Shown: piece after piece, positions 21,481-27,896 of the stretch | Position numbering within the stretch: the first letter of the stretch is position 1 | Layout: every line of letters begins with the position of its first letter | Origin: a virus | DNA length: 29,412 bases | Virus record (IMG/VR): IMGVR_UViG_3300012008_000024 | Coordinates: 6,364-35,775 of that record | Reading direction: 5' to 3' (one strand) | The notes under the pieces: generated by a model | What the model was told of the DNA's origin: nothing | Databases searched by the model: none | What the model saw: the letters and a program-made list of their open reading frames with translations, nothing else | Program-made: the position numbers and the translations under genes

Positions 21481-21863
21481 CTGAACTGCTGCTCAAGCCC
21501 GCGAGTGGGTGGGTGGACGGCTGCGAGTACGGAGACCCGCCGAAGATGACCGACCGCCACTACGTCGTGCTCTGCATCGACGGGCCGCTCGACAGTCAGT
21601 ACGAGACGTTCCACGGTGAGGCCCCCGGCTACTTCTACGCGCCGAAGGCCGGTGCCTATCAGCGCATCCACGAAGACCAGAACGGGAACGACGCGGTGTT
21701 CGTCTGGCGCGGTCGCAGCTATCAGCACTGGTGGGATCGTCTCGCTGCGCGCTGGCGCGGAGAGCCGAACTGTCGCGCGAACGACCGCCGCATGAACGAC
21801 GACACCGGGGCGTACATGCGCTCGCAACGCATCCGACTGGACACACCGAGGGACCTGTCATGA
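21477..21863 (+). CDS. Hypothetical protein
   Basis: 128 residues, ATGA overlap upstream and downstream. Sequence is mixed alpha/beta, rich in Tyr, Trp, Gly and Asp ('GCEYGDPPKMTDRHYVVLCI', 'GEAPGYFYAPKAGAYQRIHE', 'VWRGRSYQHWWDRLAARWRG'). No motif of known activity was seen. Confidence 0.55.
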   Translation: MTELLLKPASGWVDGCEYGDPPKMTDRHYVVLCIDGPLDSQYETFHGEAPGYFYAPKAGAYQRIHEDQNGNDAVFVWRGRSYQHWWDRLAARWRGEPNCRANDRRMNDDTGAYMRSQRIRLDTPRDLS

Positions 21864-22042
21864 CCGACCTACGGGCGCTCGCGGAGATACGTCGCTGGGA
21901 GGCTGCCCTCGACGCGATGCCTGACGACCAAGTGTCGGCGCTCTGGGGATGGTTCTATCGCTACTGGCTCACTCGCATCGGCGCGTATGTGAAAGGACGG
22001 CATGTTGCCGCCAGAGGCGCGCGGTGGGGCGACCTCCGATGA
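21860..22042 (+). CDS. Small hypothetical protein
   Basis: 60 residues from ATG 21860 (overlap with previous stop). Helical and rich in Trp and Arg: 'MTDLRALAEIRRWEAALDAM', 'DQVSALWGWFYRYWLTRIGA'. Soluble rather than membrane by charge pattern. Unassigned. Confidence 0.5.
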   Translation: MTDLRALAEIRRWEAALDAMPDDQVSALWGWFYRYWLTRIGAYVKGRHVAARGARWGDLR

Positions 22043-22302
22043 GGTCCCTCACCGCCATCGAGCGTGACGTGGCGGCCCGCGGCGAGTCGCCGCTCCCACT
22101 GGTGCTCGTGAGCGACGCCGAGCCGTGCGGCCGCTGCCGCGCGCCGATCCGGCGGCTGCAGCTGACCACCAGCGGGATGATCTTCGTGGTCGAGCCAACC
22201 GAGACCCACGTCGTGAGCTCACGGACGGGCCAGGTCCTGCGGGGCTACTCGTACCACGATCCCGTCGCGTGCGCGCGGGCCGATGCGCGGTGCCGCCAGT
22301 GA
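22039..22302 (+). CDS. Small protein with CxxC motif
   Basis: 87 residues from ATG 22039. 'AEPCGRCRAPIRRLQLTTSG' gives a CxxC knuckle, with possible partner residues in 'YSYHDPVACARADARC'. The pattern suggests a zinc ribbon of nucleic-acid-binding type. Overlaps neighbours on both sides by four bases. Confidence 0.55.
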   Translation: MRSLTAIERDVAARGESPLPLVLVSDAEPCGRCRAPIRRLQLTTSGMIFVVEPTETHVVSSRTGQVLRGYSYHDPVACARADARCRQ

Positions 22303-22655
22303 TCGACCCGCGCTCCGAGTTCGCCACCGCGCGGCCGCGCGACGTCGCGCTCCTCAAGGTGCTGTTCTCCGAGGGCCGCGAGCTGACGAAGGAGATCGCG
22401 CTGAATCGGTACCGCGTGCCCCCGCGCCGCATGCGCGCCGCCGTTGCCGAGCTGCGGCGACAAGGGATGCCTGTTGTGAGCTTCAGCACCGCCGGGTCCA
22501 CGTACCGGCTCGCTCACTCCGAAGCGGAGGCCGAAGCGTTCGTCGCGTCGGAGGTCATGAGCCGCGCGACCGACCTGCTCGAGCAGGCGCGTCAGATCCG
22601 GGCCCACGCGCGCGAGTGGTTCGCGCCAATTCAGCCGCAGCTCTTAGCGAAATAG
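22299..22655 (+). CDS. Winged-helix-like DNA-binding protein
   Basis: 118 residues from GTG 22299. Residues about 15 to 72 look like a winged helix: 'ALLKVLFSEGRELTKEIALN' (helices 1 and 2), 'RVPPRRMRAAVAELRRQGMP' (recognition helix), 'VVSFSTAGSTYRLAHSE' (wing). A helical tail ('TDLLEQARQIRAHAREWF') may dimerise. Phages often carry such proteins as early regulators or replication accessory factors. No experimental clue here. Confidence 0.55.
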   Translation: MIDPRSEFATARPRDVALLKVLFSEGRELTKEIALNRYRVPPRRMRAAVAELRRQGMPVVSFSTAGSTYRLAHSEAEAEAFVASEVMSRATDLLEQARQIRAHAREWFAPIQPQLLAK

Positions 22656-22669
22656 CGAAGGAGGCCACG

Positions 22670-22843
22670 ATGCCAGCGAAGAAGGCAGCCAAGAGGAAGC
22701 ACGTCGCGACGAAACCAGCCATACAGCCTGCGTCGACCCAGTCCACGGCCGAGGAGATCGTCGCCCACCTGGGGGACGTCGCGCAGAGTTGGGCACACAT
22801 CGACGCGATCGCGAACCGCGAGCGCAGCAGGCTCGGTAAGTAG
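22670..22843 (+). CDS. Small basic protein
   Basis: 57 residues with GAAGGAGG before ATG 22670. The first 20 residues are Lys/Ala-rich ('MPAKKAAKRKHVATKPAIQP'), like a DNA-binding tail; the rest is one helix ('STAEEIVAHLGDVAQSWAHI'). Unassigned; adjoins the next gene without gap. Confidence 0.5.
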   Translation: MPAKKAAKRKHVATKPAIQPASTQSTAEEIVAHLGDVAQSWAHIDAIANRERSRLGK

Positions 22844-23263
22844 ATGCAGGACACCGACGCCGTCCTCAACAAGGGCACCGCGATGCTGATCGACGAGACC
22901 ACGCTGATCGACTTCGGCCCGCGCGGCGGGCGCAAGAACCTCCAGGGCGAGGACCTGACGCCGCCCGAGATGGCGCTCACGTTCTCGACCGAGATGGATC
23001 GGGTCGAGGGGAAGCTGAACACGCTCGGCCACCTCTACAAGCGGACCGGCGCCGTCCGGCTGTGGCTCGAGTTCGTCGAGAACATGCCGCTCGGCCTCAA
23101 GGTCGCGGGCGACGAGCGCCCACGCGTCACGGATCCGCTCGGCACGTTCCCGAAGAACGGAGCCGCACGCGCGAACGTCGACGAGCTCGCGGACGTCGAC
23201 GCCACCGCGCCGACCGACGACGCGCTCGTCAGCTCAGGCCCGAGGAAGCGCGCGAAGAGGTAG
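22844..23263 (+). CDS. Hypothetical protein
   Basis: 139 residues from ATG 22844 directly after the previous stop. N-terminal part is mixed ('NKGTAMLIDETTLIDFGPRG', 'GEDLTPPEMALTFSTEMDRV'), the middle helical ('KLNTLGHLYKRTGAVRLWLE'), and the last 40 residues low-complexity with an 'KRAKR' end. No family recognised. A gap of about 90 bases without a gene follows. Confidence 0.5.
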   Translation: MQDTDAVLNKGTAMLIDETTLIDFGPRGGRKNLQGEDLTPPEMALTFSTEMDRVEGKLNTLGHLYKRTGAVRLWLEFVENMPLGLKVAGDERPRVTDPLGTFPKNGAARANVDELADVDATAPTDDALVSSGPRKRAKR

Positions 23264-23352
23264 GCCATCCCGCCGCCAGCGGCAAACGGTTGGGCCCGCG
23301 GCCGCGGCGGCGTCACGGCGAGCGAAGACGAAGACGGGAGAGGAGGACCGAC

Positions 23353-23475
23353 ATGGAGCAGGAGCGCGAGACCGAGAAGACCACCACCGAGAAGACGACG
23401 ACCAACGACCCGAGCGCGGACACGCAGCCGCAGGACACGGGGAAGGACACGGACAAGGACAAGGCCCCGGCGTAA
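23353..23475 (+). CDS. Small disordered hydrophilic peptide
   Basis: 40 residues from ATG 23353 with AGGAGG 6 bases upstream. Composition is nearly all Thr, Glu, Lys, Asp ('MEQERETEKTTTEKTTTNDP', 'GKDTDKDKAPA'). The strong ribosome site supports translation. Probably disordered; role unknown. Confidence 0.45.
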   Translation: MEQERETEKTTTEKTTTNDPSADTQPQDTGKDTDKDKAPA

Positions 23476-23514
23476 CCGAGCTTCTGGCAGTGGAAGTGGA
23501 GCGCGCACAGGCGT

Positions 23515-23554
23515 CCCCGAGGGAGGCATCCCGAGGGGCCCGGGGTCGGTGACC
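23515..23554 (+). other. Tandem hairpins in a 119-base gene-free gap
   Basis: Between the gene ending at 23475 and the Pol X-like gene lie CCCC-GA-GGG-AGGCAT-CCC-GA-GGGG (23515-23538), which can pair through two stems around a GA/GA mismatch, and GGTC-GGT-GACC (23544-23554). No U-run follows. It may be an mRNA structure or processing site; otherwise the gap holds only the ribosome site of the next gene (GAAGGAG). Confidence 0.3.
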
Positions 23555-23594
23555 GGGGCGCGCGCAGGGCGAATCGAGCGCAGAAGGAGAGCAG

Positions 23595-24155
23595 ATGAGC
23601 AAGGTCGCGACGCGGTACTCGTTGGCTCAGGCGACCGAATGGGCGAGGTCCGCCGAGACCCTCGTCGGCATCCACGCGCCGCTCGTGGCGGTCGCGGGCT
23701 CGATCCGGCGCCGGCGGGACGACGTCGGCGACGTCGACCTCGTGGTGCTGGACGACACCGCGCAGAACCCGTGGCAGCGCAGCGCGATCAATCGCGACCT
23801 CGCGGGCGTGCTCGGCTATGAGCAGACGAAGGACGGCGACAAGATCGCGTCGTTCACTCACCCGACGCGCTGTCCCCTCGACCTCTACTACGCGACCGAC
23901 GACACGTGGGGCATCACCCTCTTGGTCCGCACCGGATCGGCCGGGCACAACATGTTCCTGGTCGAGCACGGCCGCAAGCAGTTGCCGGCGCGCCGACTCA
24001 CGGTGTCGCGCGGGATCGTGGACACGGCCGGCAACGTGGTCGCGAGCCGTACTGAGGAGGAGTGCTTCGCCGCGCTCGGCCTGGCGTTCGTGCCGCCGTG
24101 GGAGCGCAAGTCGCCGGAGTACGACGCGATGGTCAGGGCGGATGAGACGCCGTGA
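23595..24155 (+). CDS. Minimal DNA polymerase X-like nucleotidyltransferase
   Basis: 186 residues from ATG 23595. Palm: 'VAGSIRRRRDDVGDVDLVV' holds the GS and paired metal-binding Asp (D46, D48), as in the Pol beta 'GSxRRG...GDxD' motif; a third Asp appears in 'CPLDLYYATDD' (D96), followed by 'GITLLVRTGSAGHNMFL', matching the Pol beta '...YFTGS..fN..mR' block that grips the incoming nucleotide. The C terminus 'TEEECFAALGLAFVPPWER' is the Pol X thumb end. The 8-kDa lyase and fingers domains are missing, so it is a palm-plus-thumb form like the African swine fever virus enzyme of similar size. Likely gap filling in repair. Overlaps the next gene start (GTGA). Confidence 0.8.
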   Translation: MSKVATRYSLAQATEWARSAETLVGIHAPLVAVAGSIRRRRDDVGDVDLVVLDDTAQNPWQRSAINRDLAGVLGYEQTKDGDKIASFTHPTRCPLDLYYATDDTWGITLLVRTGSAGHNMFLVEHGRKQLPARRLTVSRGIVDTAGNVVASRTEEECFAALGLAFVPPWERKSPEYDAMVRADETP

Positions 24156-24505
24156 GCCGGAAGCGGTTCATGGACCCCGAGATGTGGCGCGACCCGGCGG
24201 TCGCCAAGATGACGCGCGACGAGCGCCTCATGTTCGTCGGGCTCATCACGATCGCGGACGACGAAGGCCGCCTGAACGCGTCGCCGGCAGCATTGCAGGG
24301 GGCCCTCTACCCCAACGACACCACGACCACGCCGCGGGCTGTCCGCAAGTGGCGAGACGGACTCGTGGCGAAGCTCGCCAACGTCCAGCTCTATGAGCAT
24401 CAGGGCGTCGAATACATCTCTCTCCGCCGCTGGGAGCGGTACCAGAAGCCGTCGCATCCGACCCCCAGCAAGCTCCCGAAGCCATCGCGAGTAGCGCCCG
24501 AATGA
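24152..24505 (+). CDS. Replication-type protein, N-terminal part
   Basis: 117 residues from GTG 24152 in a GTGA overlap. The sequence 'SRKRFMDPEMWRDPAVAKMT', 'RDERLMFVGLITIADDEGRL', 'LQGALYPNDTTTTPRAVRKW' and 'YISLRRWERYQKPSHPTPSK' is the start of a phage protein type (winged-helix, DnaD/replication initiator-like) common in phages of high-GC Gram-positives and often followed in the same chain by a linker and a C-terminal domain. Here that second part is a separate frame at 24502. The ATGA overlap allows coupled translation, but one lost base near 24500 would also explain the split. Confidence 0.65.
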   Translation: MSRKRFMDPEMWRDPAVAKMTRDERLMFVGLITIADDEGRLNASPAALQGALYPNDTTTTPRAVRKWRDGLVAKLANVQLYEHQGVEYISLRRWERYQKPSHPTPSKLPKPSRVAPE

Positions 24506-25125
24506 CTCGCGAGGACTTCGTCCCGACACATGAGGTGTCCGGTTCCGCGCACAGCTCGACACGGGTTGGGCTGGGTAGGGTTGGGCTGGGTAGGGTTGGT
24601 AAGGACGCACGGTTTGCTACGCAAACCGGCGCAGCGGCGCCGATACGACCGAAAAAGCAGTGGCGCGCTGAGAAGCGGGCGCTGCTGGTCGAGATCGCGA
24701 CGGCCTGCAAGCGCCACAACCAGCCACACATCCCCGAAGGTGCGAAGGACATCCTGCTCGGCGCGATCGGCGACCTGCTGAATACGGGTTACGACCTCGC
24801 ACTGATCCGCACAACGTCGCTCAATGCCGCGCTCGATTACGACGGGATCCGTGGCTACTCGAAGCTGCTGCAGCTCCGCATGCGAGTCCGTGCGGCACAG
24901 ACTCAGGTCAACCTCGAGGATCACGAACGGCGTAAGCGCGAGGAGCGAGTCGAACTCGCCGCCCGTCAGGCCGTCGCCACGCCTGGCCATGTTCGTGCGG
25001 CGAAGGCTGCGCTACTCAGTCCGCGTCCCCATAAGTACCAGTGCCCTCGGTGCGGACAGGTCTTCTTCTATCCGGGAACGCCTACTTCGTGCGCTGACGG
25101 AAGCGCGCACCGAGCGGCGTCGTGA
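24502..25125 (+). CDS. Replication-type protein, C-terminal part, with zinc ribbon
   Basis: 207 residues from ATG 24502. Residues about 20 to 33 are VGLGRVGLGRVG, coded by the G-rich 15-bp repeat. A helical domain follows ('KKQWRAEKRALLVEIATACK', 'AKDILLGAIGDLLNTGYDLA', 'YSKLLQLRMRVRAAQTQVNL'), then a zinc ribbon near the C terminus ('YQCPRCGQVFFYPGTPTSC'). Together with the upstream gene it probably forms an origin-binding or helicase-loading protein; lambda O is the model for an origin lying inside such a gene. Exact function not shown by sequence. Confidence 0.6.
   Translation: MTREDFVPTHEVSGSAHSSTRVGLGRVGLGRVGKDARFATQTGAAAPIRPKKQWRAEKRALLVEIATACKRHNQPHIPEGAKDILLGAIGDLLNTGYDLALIRTTSLNAALDYDGIRGYSKLLQLRMRVRAAQTQVNLEDHERRKREERVELAARQAVATPGHVRAAKAALLSPRPHKYQCPRCGQVFFYPGTPTSCADGSAHRAAS
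24563..24599 (+). repeat. 15-bp tandem G-tract repeat, quadruplex-forming
   Basis: GGGTTGGGCTGGGTA occurs at 24563-24577 and 24578-24592 and a partial copy follows to 24599. The result is seven GGG tracts each separated by two bases, an ideal G-quadruplex motif on the + strand, read in frame as VGLGR repeats. Confidence 0.85.
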
Positions 25126-25451
25126 GCAACATCTTCGAGGGCCCCGGCGCGATCAACGTGAGCGTCACCGAGGACGCGCAGCGGTGGCTCTGCCAGGTCG
25201 TCGGCATGCGCTGGGTCATGCGAGGCTTTGAGTTCGACTACTGCCCCGAGCCCCAGCGGTTCCTCGCGATCTGGCAGACGCACGGGCGGAGCGGCTCGAC
25301 GCAGCTGCGGATCTGCGACGCGCATGCACGTGAGCTCGTGGCGCGGCACGCCCCGACCGTAGTCGCGCCTCCGCCGACCGAGGATGAGGACCCGTTCGGT
25401 GATGTCGACGCGCCGTACGCACGAGCACGTGGCTCGGCTAGTCGTCCATGA
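25122..25451 (+). CDS. Hypothetical protein
   Basis: 109 residues from GTG 25122. N terminus 'SNIFEGPGAINVSVTEDAQR', then 'MRWVMRGFEFDYCPEPQRFL' and 'TQLRICDAHARELVARHAPT'. The C-terminal 30 residues are Pro/Asp/Arg-rich. Cys and His residues in 'ICDAHARELVARH' could bind metal. No family recognised. Confidence 0.5.
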   Translation: MSNIFEGPGAINVSVTEDAQRWLCQVVGMRWVMRGFEFDYCPEPQRFLAIWQTHGRSGSTQLRICDAHARELVARHAPTVVAPPPTEDEDPFGDVDAPYARARGSASRP

Positions 25452-25600
25452 GCGAGCCCGTTCGTCTCACCGGCGTCGCGATCCGGACGATCGACGAGTC
25501 ACACCACGAGCTCTGGCGCGTCGGTCCGAACGGCTCGGAGTTAGTGGGGACGTACGCGACGTTCGCGGAGGCGGCGGCGGCCTCGGACGACTCGGAGTGA
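25448..25600 (+). CDS. Small hypothetical protein (50 residues)
   Basis: ATG 25448 overlaps the previous stop (ATGA) and its own stop overlaps the next GTG. Sequence: 'MSEPVRLTGVAIRTIDESHH', 'ELWRVGPNGSELVGTYATFA', then an Ala/Glu/Asp end. It reads as a small beta-strand protein with a helical tail. Unassigned. Confidence 0.5.
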   Translation: MSEPVRLTGVAIRTIDESHHELWRVGPNGSELVGTYATFAEAAAASDDSE

Positions 25601-25752
25601 GGGCGAACTACCACTGGATCGCTGCCCGCTTCTGGTCCGAGCTCGGCGTCGCGCTCCACTGGGACTGGGCCATCGACCGCGGCGCTGCCCACATCGACGC
25701 CCGGTGCGCGCTCGTCGGCGCGCGCTACGGCCTGCGGGTCGTGGGGCGATGA
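25597..25752 (+). CDS. Small hypothetical protein (51 residues)
   Basis: GTG 25597 in a GTGA overlap; the stop overlaps the next ATG. Rich in Trp, His and Arg ('NYHWIAARFWSELGVALHWD', 'GAAHIDARCALVGARYGLRV'). No recognised motif. Confidence 0.5.
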   Translation: MRANYHWIAARFWSELGVALHWDWAIDRGAAHIDARCALVGARYGLRVVGR

Positions 25753-25925
25753 TCGAGAAGGCTGCGCTGGTGATCGAGCGCCACGGCATCGGCGAAGGCG
25801 TCGTGGATGGGACCGGCGGCGACTTCGGCTGCTGGTGCGGTAAGAAGTTCACCGGCGTCAACGCGCTCGTCGACTGGGCGCGGCACGTCGCTCGCGCTCT
25901 CCGCCACGCGGGGGTGCTGCGATGA
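25749..25925 (+). CDS. Small protein with Cys-based motif (58 residues)
   Basis: ATG 25749 overlaps the previous stop. 'GDFGCWCGKKFTGVNALVDW' followed by 'ARHVARALRHAG' gives a CxC...H...H arrangement like a single C2H2-type finger. Possible DNA or RNA contact; unassigned. Confidence 0.5.
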   Translation: MIEKAALVIERHGIGEGVVDGTGGDFGCWCGKKFTGVNALVDWARHVARALRHAGVLR

Positions 25926-26653
25926 TCGACGCCTACTGGACCTCGATCCCGTTCGGCGCCGTCGTGATCGTGTCGCTCACCCTCCTCGGCACGCTCGGGA
26001 TCCGGCTCGTCGCGCGCGCGGCCGAGCGGCGGGTGCGCGCTCCCGCTCACATTGCGTGGCCCGGCGACGGGATCATCGACCTCCTGCCGCGCGCGTCCCT
26101 GCGCCCGTTCGTCGCCTGGATCCTGTGGGCCTTCGCGGCCGGGATGGTCGCCACGCTGCTCGCCCAACGGATCGCGCTCAGCGCCGAGGTCACGACGGAA
26201 GCCCCTGGAAGCGGTGGCGTCGTGATCTCGGCGGTGCACGCGACGCGTGTGCCTAACCCCCCCGCGACCGAGGACCGTGGTGATGTAGAAGTCACCGCGG
26301 CGCCGGCGAGCGAGGAGTTGAGCACGTCACAAGGCCCGACCCTCGCCACTCAATCGAGTGGACCTCGCGATGACCCGGCATCCTCGGTCGCGATCGCGTC
26401 CTGGTACGGGCCCGGCTTCTACGGCAACCGGACCGCCTGCGGCCAGCTGATGACGCCCGAGCTCCAGGGGGTCGCGCATCGGACGCTCGCGTGCGGCACC
26501 CTCGTCGCGCTCGCGTATGGCGGCCGCATCGTGTTCGTGCCGGTCGTCGATCGCGGACCGTTCGTGGCCGGTCGGCTCTGGGATCTCACCGCGGCGACGC
26601 GCGCGTCGCTCGGCTGCCCCGATCTGTGTGCCGTGACCTGGTGGCTGCCGTAG
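25922..26653 (+). CDS. Membrane-anchored RlpA-like double-psi barrel protein
   Basis: 243 residues from ATG 25922 (ATGA overlap). Two membrane helices: about residues 8 to 32 ('IPFGAVVIVSLTLLGTLGIR') and 60 to 83 ('LRPFVAWILWAFAAGMVATL'). A Ser/Thr/Ala/Pro-rich linker (about 90 to 155) follows, then a double-psi beta-barrel domain at about 157 to 243: 'ASWYGPGFYGNRTACGQLMT', 'AHRTLACGTLVALAYGGRIV' and 'VPVVDRGPFVAGRLWDLTAA', the RlpA-type signature with the catalytic-region Asp in DRGPF and paired Cys. Relatives act on septal or cell-wall glycan. Topology would place the barrel outside. A role in wall modification or superinfection block is inference. Confidence 0.75.
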   Translation: MIDAYWTSIPFGAVVIVSLTLLGTLGIRLVARAAERRVRAPAHIAWPGDGIIDLLPRASLRPFVAWILWAFAAGMVATLLAQRIALSAEVTTEAPGSGGVVISAVHATRVPNPPATEDRGDVEVTAAPASEELSTSQGPTLATQSSGPRDDPASSVAIASWYGPGFYGNRTACGQLMTPELQGVAHRTLACGTLVALAYGGRIVFVPVVDRGPFVAGRLWDLTAATRASLGCPDLCAVTWWLP

Positions 26654-26889
26654 TGCCGAGGAAGACCGCGACGCGCTCGCTCGTGCGTCCCGACCTCGGT
26701 GCGCCGCCGCCCGATCCGACCGAGGCCATCGCCTGGGCGCTGCTGCAGCAGCCCGACGCGTGGGCGCTCGGCGAGTGGCTCGCGCGGCTGCTGCCCGAAG
26801 GCTCGTGGAGCGAGATCGAGGACGACGCGATCGCCGATCAGCTCGTCGGCGCCGCGCTCCGCGCGCGCACCGAGGAGCCGCCGGAATGA
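26653..26889 (+). CDS. Hypothetical protein (78 residues)
   Basis: GTG 26653 shares a base with the previous stop. Basic start ('VPRKTATRSLVRPDLGAPPP'), then an acidic, helical part ('AIAWALLQQPDAWALGEWLA', 'SWSEIEDDAIADQLVGAAL'). No family recognised. Its stop overlaps the next ATG. Confidence 0.5.
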   Translation: MPRKTATRSLVRPDLGAPPPDPTEAIAWALLQQPDAWALGEWLARLLPEGSWSEIEDDAIADQLVGAALRARTEEPPE

Positions 26890-27080
26890 CCGCCGAGGGC
26901 GGGTTCGACGACGAGCTGATCGGCGAACGCAGCTGCCAGTCGTGCGGTGGCGACGGCTTCAACTGGTGCGAGGACCAGGACAGCTCGGAGGGCTGTTGGG
27001 AGCGCAACTGCAACGGTGAGACGCACACGTGCTTCAACTGCCACGGCACTGGCGCGGCGAAGGACCAGTGGCTCTGGTGA
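26886..27080 (+). CDS. Small DnaJ-type zinc-finger protein
   Basis: 64 residues from ATG 26886. 'CQSCGGDGFNWCED' and 'CFNCHGTGAAKDQ' each contain CxxCxGxG-like motifs, as in the cysteine-rich domain of DnaJ, separated by 'CWERNCNGETHT'. Binds zinc in all likelihood. Many phages carry short proteins of this kind; function unknown. Confidence 0.6.
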   Translation: MTAEGGFDDELIGERSCQSCGGDGFNWCEDQDSSEGCWERNCNGETHTCFNCHGTGAAKDQWLW

Positions 27081-27286
27081 AGTTGCCCGAGCTCGTCGAG
27101 GCCTGGGTCTGCGATGGGCCTCCTCCTCGCGGTCGCCCGTGCGGCACGGTTCTGCTCACGCTGAGCGGCAAGGACTTCGATTGGGACTGCCCGGTCCACA
27201 AGAAGCCATGTGACTTTCGCTGCCTCGGCGAGATGCCGATGCCGCAGGCGATCATCGACGCCCACCGCGAGGACCTCAACCCGTGA
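27077..27286 (+). CDS. Small Cys-rich hypothetical protein
   Basis: 69 residues from GTG 27077 (GTGA overlap); GTG 27068 is an alternative. Cysteines in 'EAWVCDGPPPRGRPCGTVLL' and 'DWDCPVHKKPCDFRCLGE' could form one zinc site. Overlaps the next GTG. Unassigned. Confidence 0.5.
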   Translation: MKLPELVEAWVCDGPPPRGRPCGTVLLTLSGKDFDWDCPVHKKPCDFRCLGEMPMPQAIIDAHREDLNP

Positions 27287-27648
27287 TCATCTCCTTCGCC
27301 TGGACGACCCCCGCCCTCCTCGCCGGCGCGAAGACGATGACCCGCCGCGACTGGTCGCCCGAGTACGCCGCTCGGTTCCACGTCGGGGATCTGGTCGACG
27401 CGTGGAACCGCTCGCCACGTGTCGGGCGCGCGAAGGGCGCGCGCAGGGTCGCGACCATTCGACTCGCCCGCGATCCGTACCAGCAGTTTCCGAGCGAGAT
27501 GCTTCGAGGCGATTTCATCCGCGAGGGGTTCGAGTGGCTCGAGGCGAATGGATACGCCGAGACGGTGGCGCAGATCCGCGAGGATTGGCGCGATGATCCC
27601 CATCCGCTCTGGGTCGTCGAGTTCGAGCTCGTCGAAGTCTTGCCGTGA
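27283..27648 (+). CDS. ASCH/PUA-like protein
   Basis: 121 residues from GTG 27283. The opening 'IISFAWTTPALLAGAKTMTR' and 'FHVGDLVDAWNRSPRVGRAK' follow the ASCH/PUA-like pattern ('...f....a.llaG.Kt.TrR.......f..Gd.v.a....pr'), with an RNA-binding barrel fold expected. The C-terminal part is helical and ends in a strand ('LWVVEFELVEVLP'). Two such genes lie in this stretch, this one and that at 27893, separated by one small gene. They may bind RNA or modified nucleotides; the assignment is by pattern. Confidence 0.5.
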   Translation: MIISFAWTTPALLAGAKTMTRRDWSPEYAARFHVGDLVDAWNRSPRVGRAKGARRVATIRLARDPYQQFPSEMLRGDFIREGFEWLEANGYAETVAQIREDWRDDPHPLWVVEFELVEVLP

Positions 27649-27896
27649 TCGAGCGGCTCGCGATCGAGATCCGCGACATTGTCGAGGGCCTGCATGGCCG
27701 CGGGAAGCCCCACGTCGCGGTCATCATCGTCCAGGTCGTTTGCAGCGACGGGAAGACGGTCGCGTGGAAGGCGAAGGTCAAGCGTGGCCGCGTGGCGATC
27801 GCGAAGTGCTGCCCGAGCTCGACGCACTGGACGCCAGTCGATGCGCTTGATGAGCTTGTGGCATCGACCCGCCGGGCGCTCGGCGTGCTGCGATGA
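27645..27896 (+). CDS. Hypothetical protein (83 residues)
   Basis: GTG 27645 overlaps the previous stop (GTGA). 'MIERLAIEIRDIVEGLHGRG' helix, 'KPHVAVIIVQVVCSDGKTVA' strand pair, then 'KVKRGRVAIAKCCPSSTHW' and a C-terminal helix. Small alpha/beta fold, unassigned. Confidence 0.5.
   Translation: MIERLAIEIRDIVEGLHGRGKPHVAVIIVQVVCSDGKTVAWKAKVKRGRVAIAKCCPSSTHWTPVDALDELVASTRRALGVLR

Noticed and set aside
24563-24599. G-rich tandem repeat as a CRISPR array
   Set aside because: Period is only 15 bp, with no spacers, and it is in frame within a gene.
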